The notes below the pieces were generated by a model, which was not told the origin of the DNA, searched no databases, and was given only the letters and a program-made list of their open reading frames with translations. Shown here one piece after another: positions 8,897 to 16,577 of a stretch of DNA of 64,000 nucleotides. Made by a program: the position numbers and the translations under genes. This DNA is from Alkalilacustris brevis (GTDB taxonomy: Bacteria; Pseudomonadota; Alphaproteobacteria; Rhodobacterales; Rhodobacteraceae): assembly GCF_003350345.1 (NCBI RefSeq), contig NZ_QNVJ01000020.1, forward strand, positions 62,001-126,000, in the 5' to 3' direction. Position 1 is the first letter of the stretch; every line of letters starts with the position of its first letter.

Positions 8897-9487
8897 TTAC
8901 TTCTTGAGCTTGGAAAGCTGCGCCTCAAGCGCCGCAAGCTGGGCCTTGATCTGTTCGAGATCTTCCTTTCCGGCCCCGCCGCCATCGCCCGCGGGCGGCT
9001 CCGCCCGGTCAGCCGCCTGGCCGGCATCCGCATCAGGCTGCGCCCCTCCCCATCCGGCCATCATCGATTTCATGAACGCCTGCTGCTGGCGCTGCATCGC
9101 TTCGAACCCCGGCATGTTGCGTATCGGCGGCGGCAAGGTGTTCAGGTTTTCCATCATCTTGCTCTGACCCTCGCGCAGCATGTCGAAGGACATGCTGAGA
9201 AACTGCGGCACCACGCTTTGCGCCTGGGTGGTGTAGCTGCGCACCAGATCGGTCAGGACATCGAGCGGCAGCACGTTCTCGCCACGGCTTTCGTGTTCAG
9301 CAATGATCTGCAAGAGATACTGACGCGTCAGATCATCGCCCGATTTCAGATCGACGATCTTGACCTCGCGACCCGCCCGGATGAACCCGGCGATATCCTC
9401 GAGCGTCACGTAATCACTGGTTTCGGTGTTATACAGACGTCGGCTGGCATAGCGCTTGATAAGAAGCGGCTCTTTGGCGTCGGCCAT
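8897..9487 (-). CDS. phaR: PhaR, polyhydroxyalkanoate synthesis repressor
   Basis: DNA- and PHA-binding repressor that senses polymer granules and de-represses phasin and its own gene. The 196 residues start with the PHB-accumulation regulatory domain (IKRYASRRLYNTETSDYVTL, about 9-28). A middle region rich in Met and Gln and a C-terminal coiled coil of Leu/Lys heptads (about 170-196) follow. I chose ATG 9487 over an ATG two codons upstream because GGAGAGG is correctly spaced only for 9487. It follows phaP on the same strand. A TGC/GCA-rich site upstream of the start (9517-9531) resembles the phaP operators, suggesting autoregulation. Confidence 0.93.
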   Translation of the reverse strand: MADAKEPLLIKRYASRRLYNTETSDYVTLEDIAGFIRAGREVKIVDLKSGDDLTRQYLLQIIAEHESRGENVLPLDVLTDLVRSYTTQAQSVVPQFLSMSFDMLREGQSKMMENLNTLPPPIRNMPGFEAMQRQQQAFMKSMMAGWGGAQPDADAGQAADRAEPPAGDGGGAGKEDLEQIKAQLAALEAQLSKLKK

Positions 9488-9516
9488 GGGCATCCTCTCC
9501 CGGGTTTGTACCGCCA

Positions 9517-9531
9517 TGACGCGGCGCAGCA
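9517..9531. promoter_or_regulatory. Weak PhaR-like site upstream of phaR
   Basis: TGACGCGGCGCAGCA matches 11 of 15 bases of the phaP operator TGCTGCAGTGCAGCA, 30 bases upstream of the phaR start. Autoregulation by PhaR is known in related bacteria. On sequence alone this copy is weak. Confidence 0.35.
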
Positions 9532-9550
9532 CAGCCTAGGACAGCCGATT

Positions 9551-9585
9551 GAAAAAAGAAAGGGCAGGCACGAAGCCCGCCCTTT
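9551..9585 (-). terminator. Rho-independent terminator after phaP
   Basis: On the minus strand AAAGGGCGGGC and GCCTGCCCTTT form an 11-bp stem (one G-U pair) with loop TTCGT. The tail CTTTTTT follows (plus 9552-9558). It lies about 87 bases after the phaP stop and before phaR, so phaP and phaR are probably separate transcripts. Confidence 0.8.
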
Positions 9586-9671
9586 CCACCGCGCCGGCCG
9601 GGAGGGAGGGGGCCAGTCGCGGTGTCTGTCTCGCTCATGTATCCGCGGCATTCGCCCGGATCGCCACGCCC

Positions 9672-10127
9672 TTACTTGGCGGTGGCGGATGCGGTAGCCT
9701 TTTTCGCCGCCTGGGTCGCCTGCGCGGTGGCTTTCTTCATCGCGGCGCTGGCGTCTTGCGAAAAGTCCTTGCCGGTGGCCAGCATGACCTCGATGGTGTC
9801 CATCTGAACGCGCTTGGCGATCTCGCCGAAGGCGGCAATGTTCTCGGCCGCGGTTTCAGCCGAAGCCGAAGCGAAATCGGTCACAGCCTTGCTGTAATCG
9901 GTCGGCTCTTCGCGCAGTTTCGAGGCCTCGCCAAGCTGGGTCAGGGTTTCCTTGGTCCACTTGTTCGAAATCTCGGCCGATTTCTCGGCGGCTTCCAGCA
10001 CCATGCGGCTCATCTTTTCGCCGAGCGCGGCCTGGGTCTTGAAGGCATCCTGCATGGACTTCGTGTCCACCGGGAAAGAAGCCATCATGTCCTGCATCAT
10101 CTTGCTGTAGTCTTGCGTATTCGTCAT
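9672..10127 (-). CDS. phaP: Phasin (polyhydroxyalkanoate granule protein)
   Basis: Coats PHA granules and controls their size and number. The 151 residues form an all-helical, Ala/Lys/Met-rich protein. Its N-terminal stretch (YSKMMQDMMASFPVDTKSMQDAFKTQ) and central helix (FGEIAKRVQMDTIEVMLATGKDFSQ) match the phasin_2 type, and the Ala/Lys/Thr-rich tail is typical. There are no cysteines or signal peptide. It lies between phaC and phaR, with its own promoter region carrying two PhaR-like palindromes (10182-10196 and 10211-10225) and its own terminator. It is therefore expected to be strongly induced when PHB accumulates. Confidence 0.93.
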   Translation of the reverse strand: MTNTQDYSKMMQDMMASFPVDTKSMQDAFKTQAALGEKMSRMVLEAAEKSAEISNKWTKETLTQLGEASKLREEPTDYSKAVTDFASASAETAAENIAAFGEIAKRVQMDTIEVMLATGKDFSQDASAAMKKATAQATQAAKKATASATAK

Positions 10128-10181
10128 GGTCCAAACTCCTTGCTACGGGACTTTCCCGCCTGCGACTGATACCTAGATAGA

Positions 10182-10225
10182 TGCTGCAGTGCAGCAATGC
10201 AAGGGTTTTATGCTGCACTGCAGCA
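10182..10225. promoter_or_regulatory. Twin PhaR operators upstream of phaP
   Basis: Two near-identical palindromes lie in the 132-base phaC-phaP gap: TGCTGCAGTGCAGCA (10182-10196) and TGCTGCACTGCAGCA (10211-10225). Their starts are 29 bases apart. PhaR of Paracoccus and Rhodobacter is known to bind TGC-rich inverted sites of this kind, and phaR is encoded 0.6 kb away. The assignment combines the visible palindromes with that family knowledge. Confidence 0.8.
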
Positions 10226-10259
10226 AGATTTTCCGCGGCGGCGCCTGCAGCTTGCCCGA

Positions 10260-12053
10260 TCACTCCTCGGGCCGGGATAATACATACTGCCCCGGCGCCG
10301 GACAAAGCGGCGGGTGGTCCGGCCCGCCAGGCTCACGCGCGGGCACCATCGCACCCGACCGGCGCGCCAACCAGGCCTCCCAGCGGGGCCACCATGACCC
10401 ATCGTGCCGCTCGGCCCCCGCGCGCCAGCTTTCCGGCTCTTCCAGCGGCGCATCACTGACGTAATGGCCGTATTTCTTTTTTTCGGGGGGGTTCACGATC
10501 CCGGCGATATGACCCGATTCCGAGAGGATGAAACTGCGGTCACGGCTGCCCATCTGCGCGATGCCGGCGAAACTGCCGCGCCAATGGGCAATATGGTCGG
10601 TTTCGCAAGCGATCGCACAAAGCGGCAGGCGCACGTCCTTCAGCGAGAGCTTCTGGCCGAACATCTCGATCTCGCCCGTGGCAAATCGGTTTTGCTGGCA
10701 AAGCCAGCGCAGATACTCGACCGCCATGCGCCCCGGCAGATTGGTGCTGTCGCCATTCCAGTAGAGCAGATCGAAAGCGGGTGGCGCCTCGCCCAGCATG
10801 TAGCTGCGAATCGCCGGGCCGTAGACCAGGTCGTTCGAGCGCAGAAAGGAAAACGTGCGCGACATGAAGAAAGCGTGCAAAAAGCCCTTTTCCTGCGTTT
10901 CCGCCTCGATCCCATCGACGAAATCATCTTCGAGAAAGACGCTGAATTCACCCTGATCCGCAAAATCGGTCAGGGTGGTGAAAAAGGTGGCAGAACGCAC
11001 CGAGCGATCCTTGCGCTTGTGCAAGAGTGCGAGCGTCAGCGCCAACGTCGTCCCGGCAATGCAATAGCCCACGGCGTTGACCTTGTCCTCGCCAGTAATC
11101 GCCTTCACCTGCGCGATCGCTTCCAGATAGCCCTCTTCGATATAGGTATCGAGCCCGACATCGGCGTAAGAGGCATCGGGGTTCACCCAACTGACGACGA
11201 ACAGGGTGTAACCCTGATCGACGATCCATTTCACCAGGCTGTTTTGCGGCTTCAAGTCCATGATGTAGAACTTGTTGATCCAGGGCGGAAAGATGATCAG
11301 CGGCGTGCGATGCACCTTTTCTGTAGTGGGTGTGTACTGGATCAGCTCGAACATGCGGTTGCGATAGACCACCTGCCCCGGCGTGGTGGCCAGGTTTTCG
11401 CCCACGCGAAAAGCGCCGCGGTCGGCCAGTGTGACCAGCAACTCGCCATCGTTGGCCTCGATGTCGCGCACCAGGTTTTCCAATCCCTTGACCAGGCTTT
11501 CGCCATCGGTTTCCACCGCACGGGCCAGGGCCTCGGGGTTGGTGCTGAGGAAATTGGCGGGCGAGAACATGTCGATGATCTGGCGGCTGAAATACTGCAG
11601 CCGCTTGCGATCGCGCGGCGACAGATGATCAAGTTCCGCGACTGCCCGCTCCATCGCCTCGGAAGTCATCAGATACTGCTGCTTGAGATAGTTGAAATAG
11701 GGGTGCGTGTTCCACAGCGGGTTGGAAAATCGCCTGTCGTGGGGCGTATTGTCGGTCGGCGGGGTCAGTGTGCCATCGCGCAAGGCCTCCTGCGCCTCGA
11801 CGTAATGCTTCAGCGCGTTGCCCCAGTAGCTTACCTGCTGCTCGATGATCCTCGAGGGGTTTTTCATCATTTCCGTCATGTAAGCCGCGCCGGCCTTCAT
11901 GAAGAGTTCCTGATCAGGCCCCTGGAGCGAAGGCCGCACGCCGCGCCTGCGGCCCATTGCTGCCATGAGCCGTTGCGACAGTTCCTCTATGCGCTTCAGG
12001 TTGGCGTTCAGCCGATCAAGCTTTTCTGCGGACTCTTCATGATCGGTTGTCAT
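10260..12053 (-). CDS. phaC: Class I poly(3-hydroxyalkanoate) synthase
   Basis: Polymerises (R)-3-hydroxyacyl-CoA, mainly 3-hydroxybutyryl-CoA, into storage polyester at the granule surface. The 597 residues have the class I length and an alpha/beta-hydrolase catalytic domain. The lipase-like box is GYCIAG with nucleophile Cys331, followed by Asp486 in CETDHIAHW and His515 in SESGHIAGI. The N-terminal 200 residues are the class I extension. ATG 12053 follows AGGAGGG. It is divergent from phaZ, and a PhaR-like site lies between them at 12075-12089. No phaA or phaB (thiolase, reductase) is in the window. Confidence 0.96.
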   Translation of the reverse strand: MTTDHEESAEKLDRLNANLKRIEELSQRLMAAMGRRRGVRPSLQGPDQELFMKAGAAYMTEMMKNPSRIIEQQVSYWGNALKHYVEAQEALRDGTLTPPTDNTPHDRRFSNPLWNTHPYFNYLKQQYLMTSEAMERAVAELDHLSPRDRKRLQYFSRQIIDMFSPANFLSTNPEALARAVETDGESLVKGLENLVRDIEANDGELLVTLADRGAFRVGENLATTPGQVVYRNRMFELIQYTPTTEKVHRTPLIIFPPWINKFYIMDLKPQNSLVKWIVDQGYTLFVVSWVNPDASYADVGLDTYIEEGYLEAIAQVKAITGEDKVNAVGYCIAGTTLALTLALLHKRKDRSVRSATFFTTLTDFADQGEFSVFLEDDFVDGIEAETQEKGFLHAFFMSRTFSFLRSNDLVYGPAIRSYMLGEAPPAFDLLYWNGDSTNLPGRMAVEYLRWLCQQNRFATGEIEMFGQKLSLKDVRLPLCAIACETDHIAHWRGSFAGIAQMGSRDRSFILSESGHIAGIVNPPEKKKYGHYVSDAPLEEPESWRAGAERHDGSWWPRWEAWLARRSGAMVPAREPGGPDHPPLCPAPGQYVLSRPEE

Positions 12054-12074
12054 GGAGTACGAACCCTCCTATCT

Positions 12075-12089
12075 TGCCGCTGTGCAGCA
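12075..12089. promoter_or_regulatory. PhaR-like operator in the phaC/phaZ divergent promoter
   Basis: TGCCGCTGTGCAGCA differs from the phaP operator TGCTGCAGTGCAGCA at two of 15 positions. It lies 21 bases upstream of the phaC ATG and 70 bases upstream of phaZ, so it could control polymer synthesis, breakdown or both. Confidence 0.6.
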
Positions 12090-12158
12090 TAACGTCGCGG
12101 GGCCTTGGGGGGAAGCGACGATTTTAATCGACGGGGCACCCCCGGGGAAAGGACCGCA

Positions 12159-13460
12159 ATGCGCTACATGTTCACCTACGACCTGATGGAAACGATGCGC
12201 AATACCAATGAATGGATGGGCGCATCGGCCCGGGCCATGGCCTCCTACCCTGTATGGGGGATGGTACCACACCCCGCTTTCAAGGTCATGTCGGCCTGGG
12301 GGCGCGTCACCGAGCGCACCTTCGCCCGCATGGTCATCAAGCCCGATTGGGGCATCCGCACGGTGGTCGGCGAGGACGGGCGCGACCATCTGGTCGAACG
12401 CAGCGTCGAGATTGAACGCCCCTTCGGCGATCTGGTGCGTTTCAACGTGCGCGGGCGGCCCGAAAAACCCCGGCGCATCCTGCTGGTGGCGCCGATGTCG
12501 GGCCATTACGCGACGCTCTTGCGGTCAACCCTGGCCAGCCTGCTGCCCGATTCCGAACTTTGGGTGACCGATTGGCACAATGCCCGCGACATCCCTGTGT
12601 CGGAGGGCAAGTTCGATATCGAGGATTACACCCTCTACCTGATGGAATTCATGCGCCATCTCGGCCCCGACACTCATGTGATCGCGGTCTGCCAGCCGGT
12701 GCCGCTGGCCCTGGCCGCCGCCGCCTATCTGGCCGAGCTGGAGCCCGAGGCACAGCCGCGCACCCTCACCCTGATCGGCGGGCCGGTGGACCCTGATGCC
12801 AATCCCACCGATGTCACCGATTTTGGCCGCCGCGTCACCATGGGGCAGCTTGAGCATCTGGCGTTGCAGCGGGTGGGCGCCAAATATCCCGGCGTGGGGC
12901 GGATGGTCTACCCGGGGCTTGCACAGCTTGCCTCGTTCATCTCGATGAACGCCGAGCGGCACATGAACGCATTTGCGGAAAAGATCACCGCAGCAGCGCG
13001 CGGCCAGGATGCCGAGCGTGACAAACACAACCGATTCTACGACGAATACCTGGCGGTGATGGACATGACGGCCGAATTCTACATGTCGACCGTCTATCGG
13101 ATCTTCAAGGAACGCGAGATTGCGCAAAATCGTTTCGTCGTGGCCGGACACCAGGTGGATATCGGCAAGATCACCAATGTGGCGGTGATGACGGTCGAGG
13201 GCGCCAATGACGACATCTCGGCCCCGGGCCAGTGCCGCGCCGCGCTCGATCTGCTGACCAGCCTGCCCGATGAGATGAAATCCGAGCACCTGGAACCCGA
13301 AGCCGGGCATTACGGCATCTTTGCCGGACGATCGTGGCGCGACAACATTCGCCCGCTGGTTCTGAGCTTCATCGACAAACACAGCCTTGATCAGGCGCGG
13401 ACGCAGCGCGAGGCCGGGCCCGGCAACCAGCACATCAAGCTTGCTTCAAGCCAGGGCTGA
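12159..13460 (+). CDS. phaZ: Intracellular polyhydroxybutyrate depolymerase
   Basis: Mobilises stored PHB to 3-hydroxybutyrate oligomers. The 433 residues match the intracellular PhaZ family: MRYMFTYDLMETMRNTNEW at the N-terminus, WVTDWHNARDIPV, and AVCQPVPLALAAA carrying the Cys nucleophile used in this family in place of the lipase-box Ser. The C-terminal EPEAGHYGIFAG region contributes the catalytic His. ATG 12159 follows GGGAAAGGA. It is divergent from phaC, so synthesis and breakdown genes share a promoter region. Its last 15 bases overlap the convergent hydrolase gene. Confidence 0.93.
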   Translation: MRYMFTYDLMETMRNTNEWMGASARAMASYPVWGMVPHPAFKVMSAWGRVTERTFARMVIKPDWGIRTVVGEDGRDHLVERSVEIERPFGDLVRFNVRGRPEKPRRILLVAPMSGHYATLLRSTLASLLPDSELWVTDWHNARDIPVSEGKFDIEDYTLYLMEFMRHLGPDTHVIAVCQPVPLALAAAAYLAELEPEAQPRTLTLIGGPVDPDANPTDVTDFGRRVTMGQLEHLALQRVGAKYPGVGRMVYPGLAQLASFISMNAERHMNAFAEKITAAARGQDAERDKHNRFYDEYLAVMDMTAEFYMSTVYRIFKEREIAQNRFVVAGHQVDIGKITNVAVMTVEGANDDISAPGQCRAALDLLTSLPDEMKSEHLEPEAGHYGIFAGRSWRDNIRPLVLSFIDKHSLDQARTQREAGPGNQHIKLASSQG

Positions 13461-14156
13461 AGGCCGCGCGAGCCAGCGCACCAGCGCGCGGGAAAACGCC
13501 TCGGGTTGTTCCAGCGGCACGAGGTGTCCCGCTCCCTCGATCCGCTCCCACTCGGCATTGCGCATCAGTTCGGCGGCAAAGCCTTGCCGCCTTTCGGGCA
13601 CCAGGCCATCATGTGCCCCGCTCAGAACCAGCGCGGGGTGTGGCATCCGGCGCAGGGTTTTCTGCTGATCGGGGCGCCGCTGCATGGCGCGGGCCTGGCG
13701 CGTGAACACCGCGGCGCCCAGCGCCGTCGCCATCTGTCGCACCAGGTGCGCCACCTGCATCCGGCCCGGCCCCGGTGCAAGCGCGGTGGCCGGCAGGTCT
13801 TCGGCTGCGGCCTCATCCAACCGCCCGGCGCGCGCGGCAAGAATGCGCAACTCGCGCGCGGCGGCGGCAGGCGGGGTTTCAGCCAGCGGGTCGGTCGAGA
13901 CCAGCGCGATGCGATGGATGCGTTCAGGCGCGCGCTGCAACATCTCCAGCGCCACCGCCCCGCCCAGACCCAGCCCCACCAGCGCAAACCGCGCCGGGGC
14001 CGCAGCCAGCGCGTGTTCGGCCATCTCGGTCACGGTCTCGCCCTGTGTCAGGCTTGCCACCTGCACGGGCCGGCTTTGCGAAAAGCGCACGATCGCCGGA
14101 AGGTAAAGCCGGGCGTCGCACATCGCGCCGGGAAGCAGGAGCAAGGGCTCGTTCAT
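13446..14156 (-). CDS. Alpha/beta-hydrolase fold protein lacking the usual nucleophile
   Basis: A 236-residue alpha/beta-hydrolase-fold protein, similar in size to small esterases or BioH-like proteins. It has an N-terminal LLLLPGAMCDARL oxyanion-hole region and a C-terminal GAHDGLVP (acid) and GAGHLVPLEQP (His). At the nucleophile elbow, where the family has G-x-S-x-G, the sequence reads VGLGLGGAVALE, so the Ser is replaced by Gly. Either the protein is a non-catalytic member or catalysis differs. Substrate is unknown. It overlaps phaZ tail to tail by 15 bases. The 107 bases upstream are AT-rich and probably carry its promoter. Confidence 0.8.
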   Translation of the reverse strand: MNEPLLLLPGAMCDARLYLPAIVRFSQSRPVQVASLTQGETVTEMAEHALAAAPARFALVGLGLGGAVALEMLQRAPERIHRIALVSTDPLAETPPAAAARELRILAARAGRLDEAAAEDLPATALAPGPGRMQVAHLVRQMATALGAAVFTRQARAMQRRPDQQKTLRRMPHPALVLSGAHDGLVPERRQGFAAELMRNAEWERIEGAGHLVPLEQPEAFSRALVRWLARPSALA

Positions 14157-14263
14157 CGGCCGATCGGAGACTTCGAAATGTGAAATAATGTCAAATATTT
14201 ACCCTTCAGGTCAGCGCGAATCACCGGAATCATCCATTTTCGCAATGGCCGGCTTGCCGAATA

Positions 14264-15016
14264 TCAGCCCTTGTCCGGCAGTTCCTCAACGCTTGTCGTG
14301 ATCAGGTAAAGGCACTCGGGCGACGAGAACCGGTGATCCGCGCCCTTCACCAAGACAGCGCGCACATCCGCTGCATCGATATGCTCAAGCAGCCGCAGCG
14401 CCACGGAAACCGGCACATCCACATCGGCCGTCCCCTGCAACAGCCGCACCGGACAGGGCAGCGGCAACGGGCTGCGCAGCACCAGGTTGTCGCGCCCGTC
14501 CTCGATCAGGCGGCGGGTGATGACATAGGGGTCGTCGGAATAATCCGATGGCAGTTCGACCCGCCCGTCACGCACCAGCGCGGCGCGCTGTTCGGCGTCG
14601 AAATCCGCCCACATGGAGTCTTCGGTGAAATCCGGCGCGGCGGCAATGCCCACCAGCCCGGCCACGCGCTCGGGCATGGCGCGCGCCAGCAGCAACGCGA
14701 TCCAGCCACCCATGCTTGAGCCCACCAGCACCTGCGGCCCCTCGGTCAGCGTGCTTACCGCGGCGCGCGCGTCGGCGGCCCAGTCACCGATACAACCATC
14801 CTCGAACGCGCCCGAGGATTGCCCATGCCCGGAATAATCGAACCGCAGGAACGCCCGGCCCCGCGCCCGTGCCCAGGCTTCGAGATGCAGCGCCTTGGTG
14901 CCCTCCATGTCCGAGCGAAAACCGCCCAGGAACACCACACCGGGCCCTGCGCCCTGTTGCCGGTGATAGGCAATCCTGCGCCCCTGCGGCGTTTCCAGAT
15001 ATGCGGGTTCGGTCAT
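14264..15016 (-). CDS. Alpha/beta hydrolase
   Basis: A 250-residue alpha/beta hydrolase of the palmitoyl-thioesterase-like (CGI-58/YqiA-like) type. The nucleophile elbow VGSSMGGW carries the Ser. FDYSGHGQSSG lies before it, and a late GTADVDVPVSVA (acid) and KGADHRFSSPE (His) complete the triad. ATG 15016 overlaps the stop of the MFS gene by four bases (ATGA), so the two are co-translated. The pairing suggests a hydrolase acting on something the transporter moves, but the substrate cannot be read from sequence. Unlike its neighbour at 13446, all catalytic residues are present. Confidence 0.85.
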   Translation of the reverse strand: MTEPAYLETPQGRRIAYHRQQGAGPGVVFLGGFRSDMEGTKALHLEAWARARGRAFLRFDYSGHGQSSGAFEDGCIGDWAADARAAVSTLTEGPQVLVGSSMGGWIALLLARAMPERVAGLVGIAAAPDFTEDSMWADFDAEQRAALVRDGRVELPSDYSDDPYVITRRLIEDGRDNLVLRSPLPLPCPVRLLQGTADVDVPVSVALRLLEHIDAADVRAVLVKGADHRFSSPECLYLITTSVEELPDKG

Positions 15017-16326
15017 GTCTTGCCTCCCAATTCCTTCAACCCGTTTGCCACGATTGCCCCCCCCAGCGCCATGGTCGCGAACAGGATCAGCACCGCCTGC
15101 GGCCCCAGCAGCGAGGCCAGCGCACCAAAGATACCGCTGGCCAGCAGGATCAACCCGATGACAGTGTTCGCCACCGCCGTGTATACGGCGCGCAGATCGG
15201 CGGGCGCCATATCGACCAGATAGGTCGAGCGTCCGATCCGCACACCCTGATGCGCGACCATCAAGACAAACAGCGCCAGCGGCATGGTCCAGAACGCCCC
15301 GGCCAACCCGAGCGCAGCAAAGCCCAGCGCCAGACCCATCGCCGCCGCGCCCGAAAGCCCGGTCAGCATCAGCACCCGGCGCGCCGAGCGATCGGCCATG
15401 CGGCCCCAGACATAGCCGCTGATCAGCGCCGCCAGCGCCGAGGCCAGCACCAGCGCGCCCAGGCCCGACAGCGCCTCCTCGCCCGCCCCGGCGGCCAGCA
15501 CCACCAGCCAGGGCGGTGCCAGCGCCGTGGATGTCAGTAGCCCCCGCGCCAGGATGAAGCGCGCAAGCTGGCCGTCCTCGCGCAGGTAGCGCAGGTTTGC
15601 CAACGCCGCGCTGATCCCGTTGGCGCCGCCCTCGCTGGCGCCCGGCGCTTCGGCGAGGCCCGCGAATATGGCCGCCGCCACCAGCCACAGCAGGCCCGCC
15701 AGTGCCAGCGCCCCCAGCACCAGCCCCATGCGCCCCGTTGCCTCGAACATCAGCAGGACCGCAAAAGCGATCACCACCACCGGTGCGGCCGAGGCCGCAA
15801 GCCCCGTGGCCGTGCCCCGGTTGCCCTTGTCGATGGTCTTGCCCAGCACGTCCTTGTAGGCGACCGAGCAGACCGAGCGTGCAACCGCCAGCACCGCAAG
15901 GGCCGCACAGATCGCCCAGCCGGCAGCGGCACCCTCAAGCCGCAGCGCAGCCAGCGCGATGGCCAGCGCCGCCAGCCCCTGCACCGCACTGCCCGCCGAC
16001 CAGGCCCATTTACGCAGCGCCATCGCCCGGATACGTGCCGCCGTGAACAACTGCGGCAACAGCGCGCCGGCCTCTCGAATGGGCACCAGCGCGGCGATGA
16101 ACACCCCCGGCGCACCCAGCGCGGCAAGCAGCCAGCTCAGCACCAGCTTCGGGTCGACCAGCCCGTCAGCAGCCTTGAACAACCCCAGCGCGCCGACATG
16201 GCGCATGAAATTTCCCGGCTGTTCATCGCAGGCGCGTTCGGGAATGTCGCGGCAGGTGCGGCCGTCATCCTCGGCGGTGAGCGCCTCGAAGGCGATCTCG
16301 ACCGGGCGTCTGGCTGGGTCGGGCAT
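15013..16326 (-). CDS. Major facilitator superfamily transporter
   Basis: A 437-residue membrane protein with about 12 hydrophobic segments, many Ala/Gly/Leu-rich helices, and an MFS-type cytoplasmic loop (GYVWGRMADRSARRVLML) between helices in the second half. An N-terminal hydrophilic stretch of about 45 residues precedes the first helix. ATG 16326 (MPDPARRP) is the best start, though no strong ribosome site is visible. It is co-translated with the downstream hydrolase (four-base overlap). Substrate and direction are unknown. Confidence 0.82.
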   Translation of the reverse strand: MPDPARRPVEIAFEALTAEDDGRTCRDIPERACDEQPGNFMRHVGALGLFKAADGLVDPKLVLSWLLAALGAPGVFIAALVPIREAGALLPQLFTAARIRAMALRKWAWSAGSAVQGLAALAIALAALRLEGAAAGWAICAALAVLAVARSVCSVAYKDVLGKTIDKGNRGTATGLAASAAPVVVIAFAVLLMFEATGRMGLVLGALALAGLLWLVAAAIFAGLAEAPGASEGGANGISAALANLRYLREDGQLARFILARGLLTSTALAPPWLVVLAAGAGEEALSGLGALVLASALAALISGYVWGRMADRSARRVLMLTGLSGAAAMGLALGFAALGLAGAFWTMPLALFVLMVAHQGVRIGRSTYLVDMAPADLRAVYTAVANTVIGLILLASGIFGALASLLGPQAVLILFATMALGGAIVANGLKELGGKT

Positions 16327-16577
16327 GGCAGGGGATCTCGGGCTTCGGTGATATGGCGGTCGGGTGCCGATACTGGCCGCACGCCGCCCCAAGGTCAAAC
16401 CGATTGCCGGGCGCAGGTTTCCCGTGCACCACGCACGCAGGTATTTGCGCGCCAGAACCTGCAGCCTGGCGCGCCCCACCCGAGGCTTGACACTGCCCGC
16501 GCCCGCGATTACCGGCAGGCATCACATACCCGCAACCGGGCGTTCCGTGGGCGCCAAACCGACGAGGAGCAAGGCCG

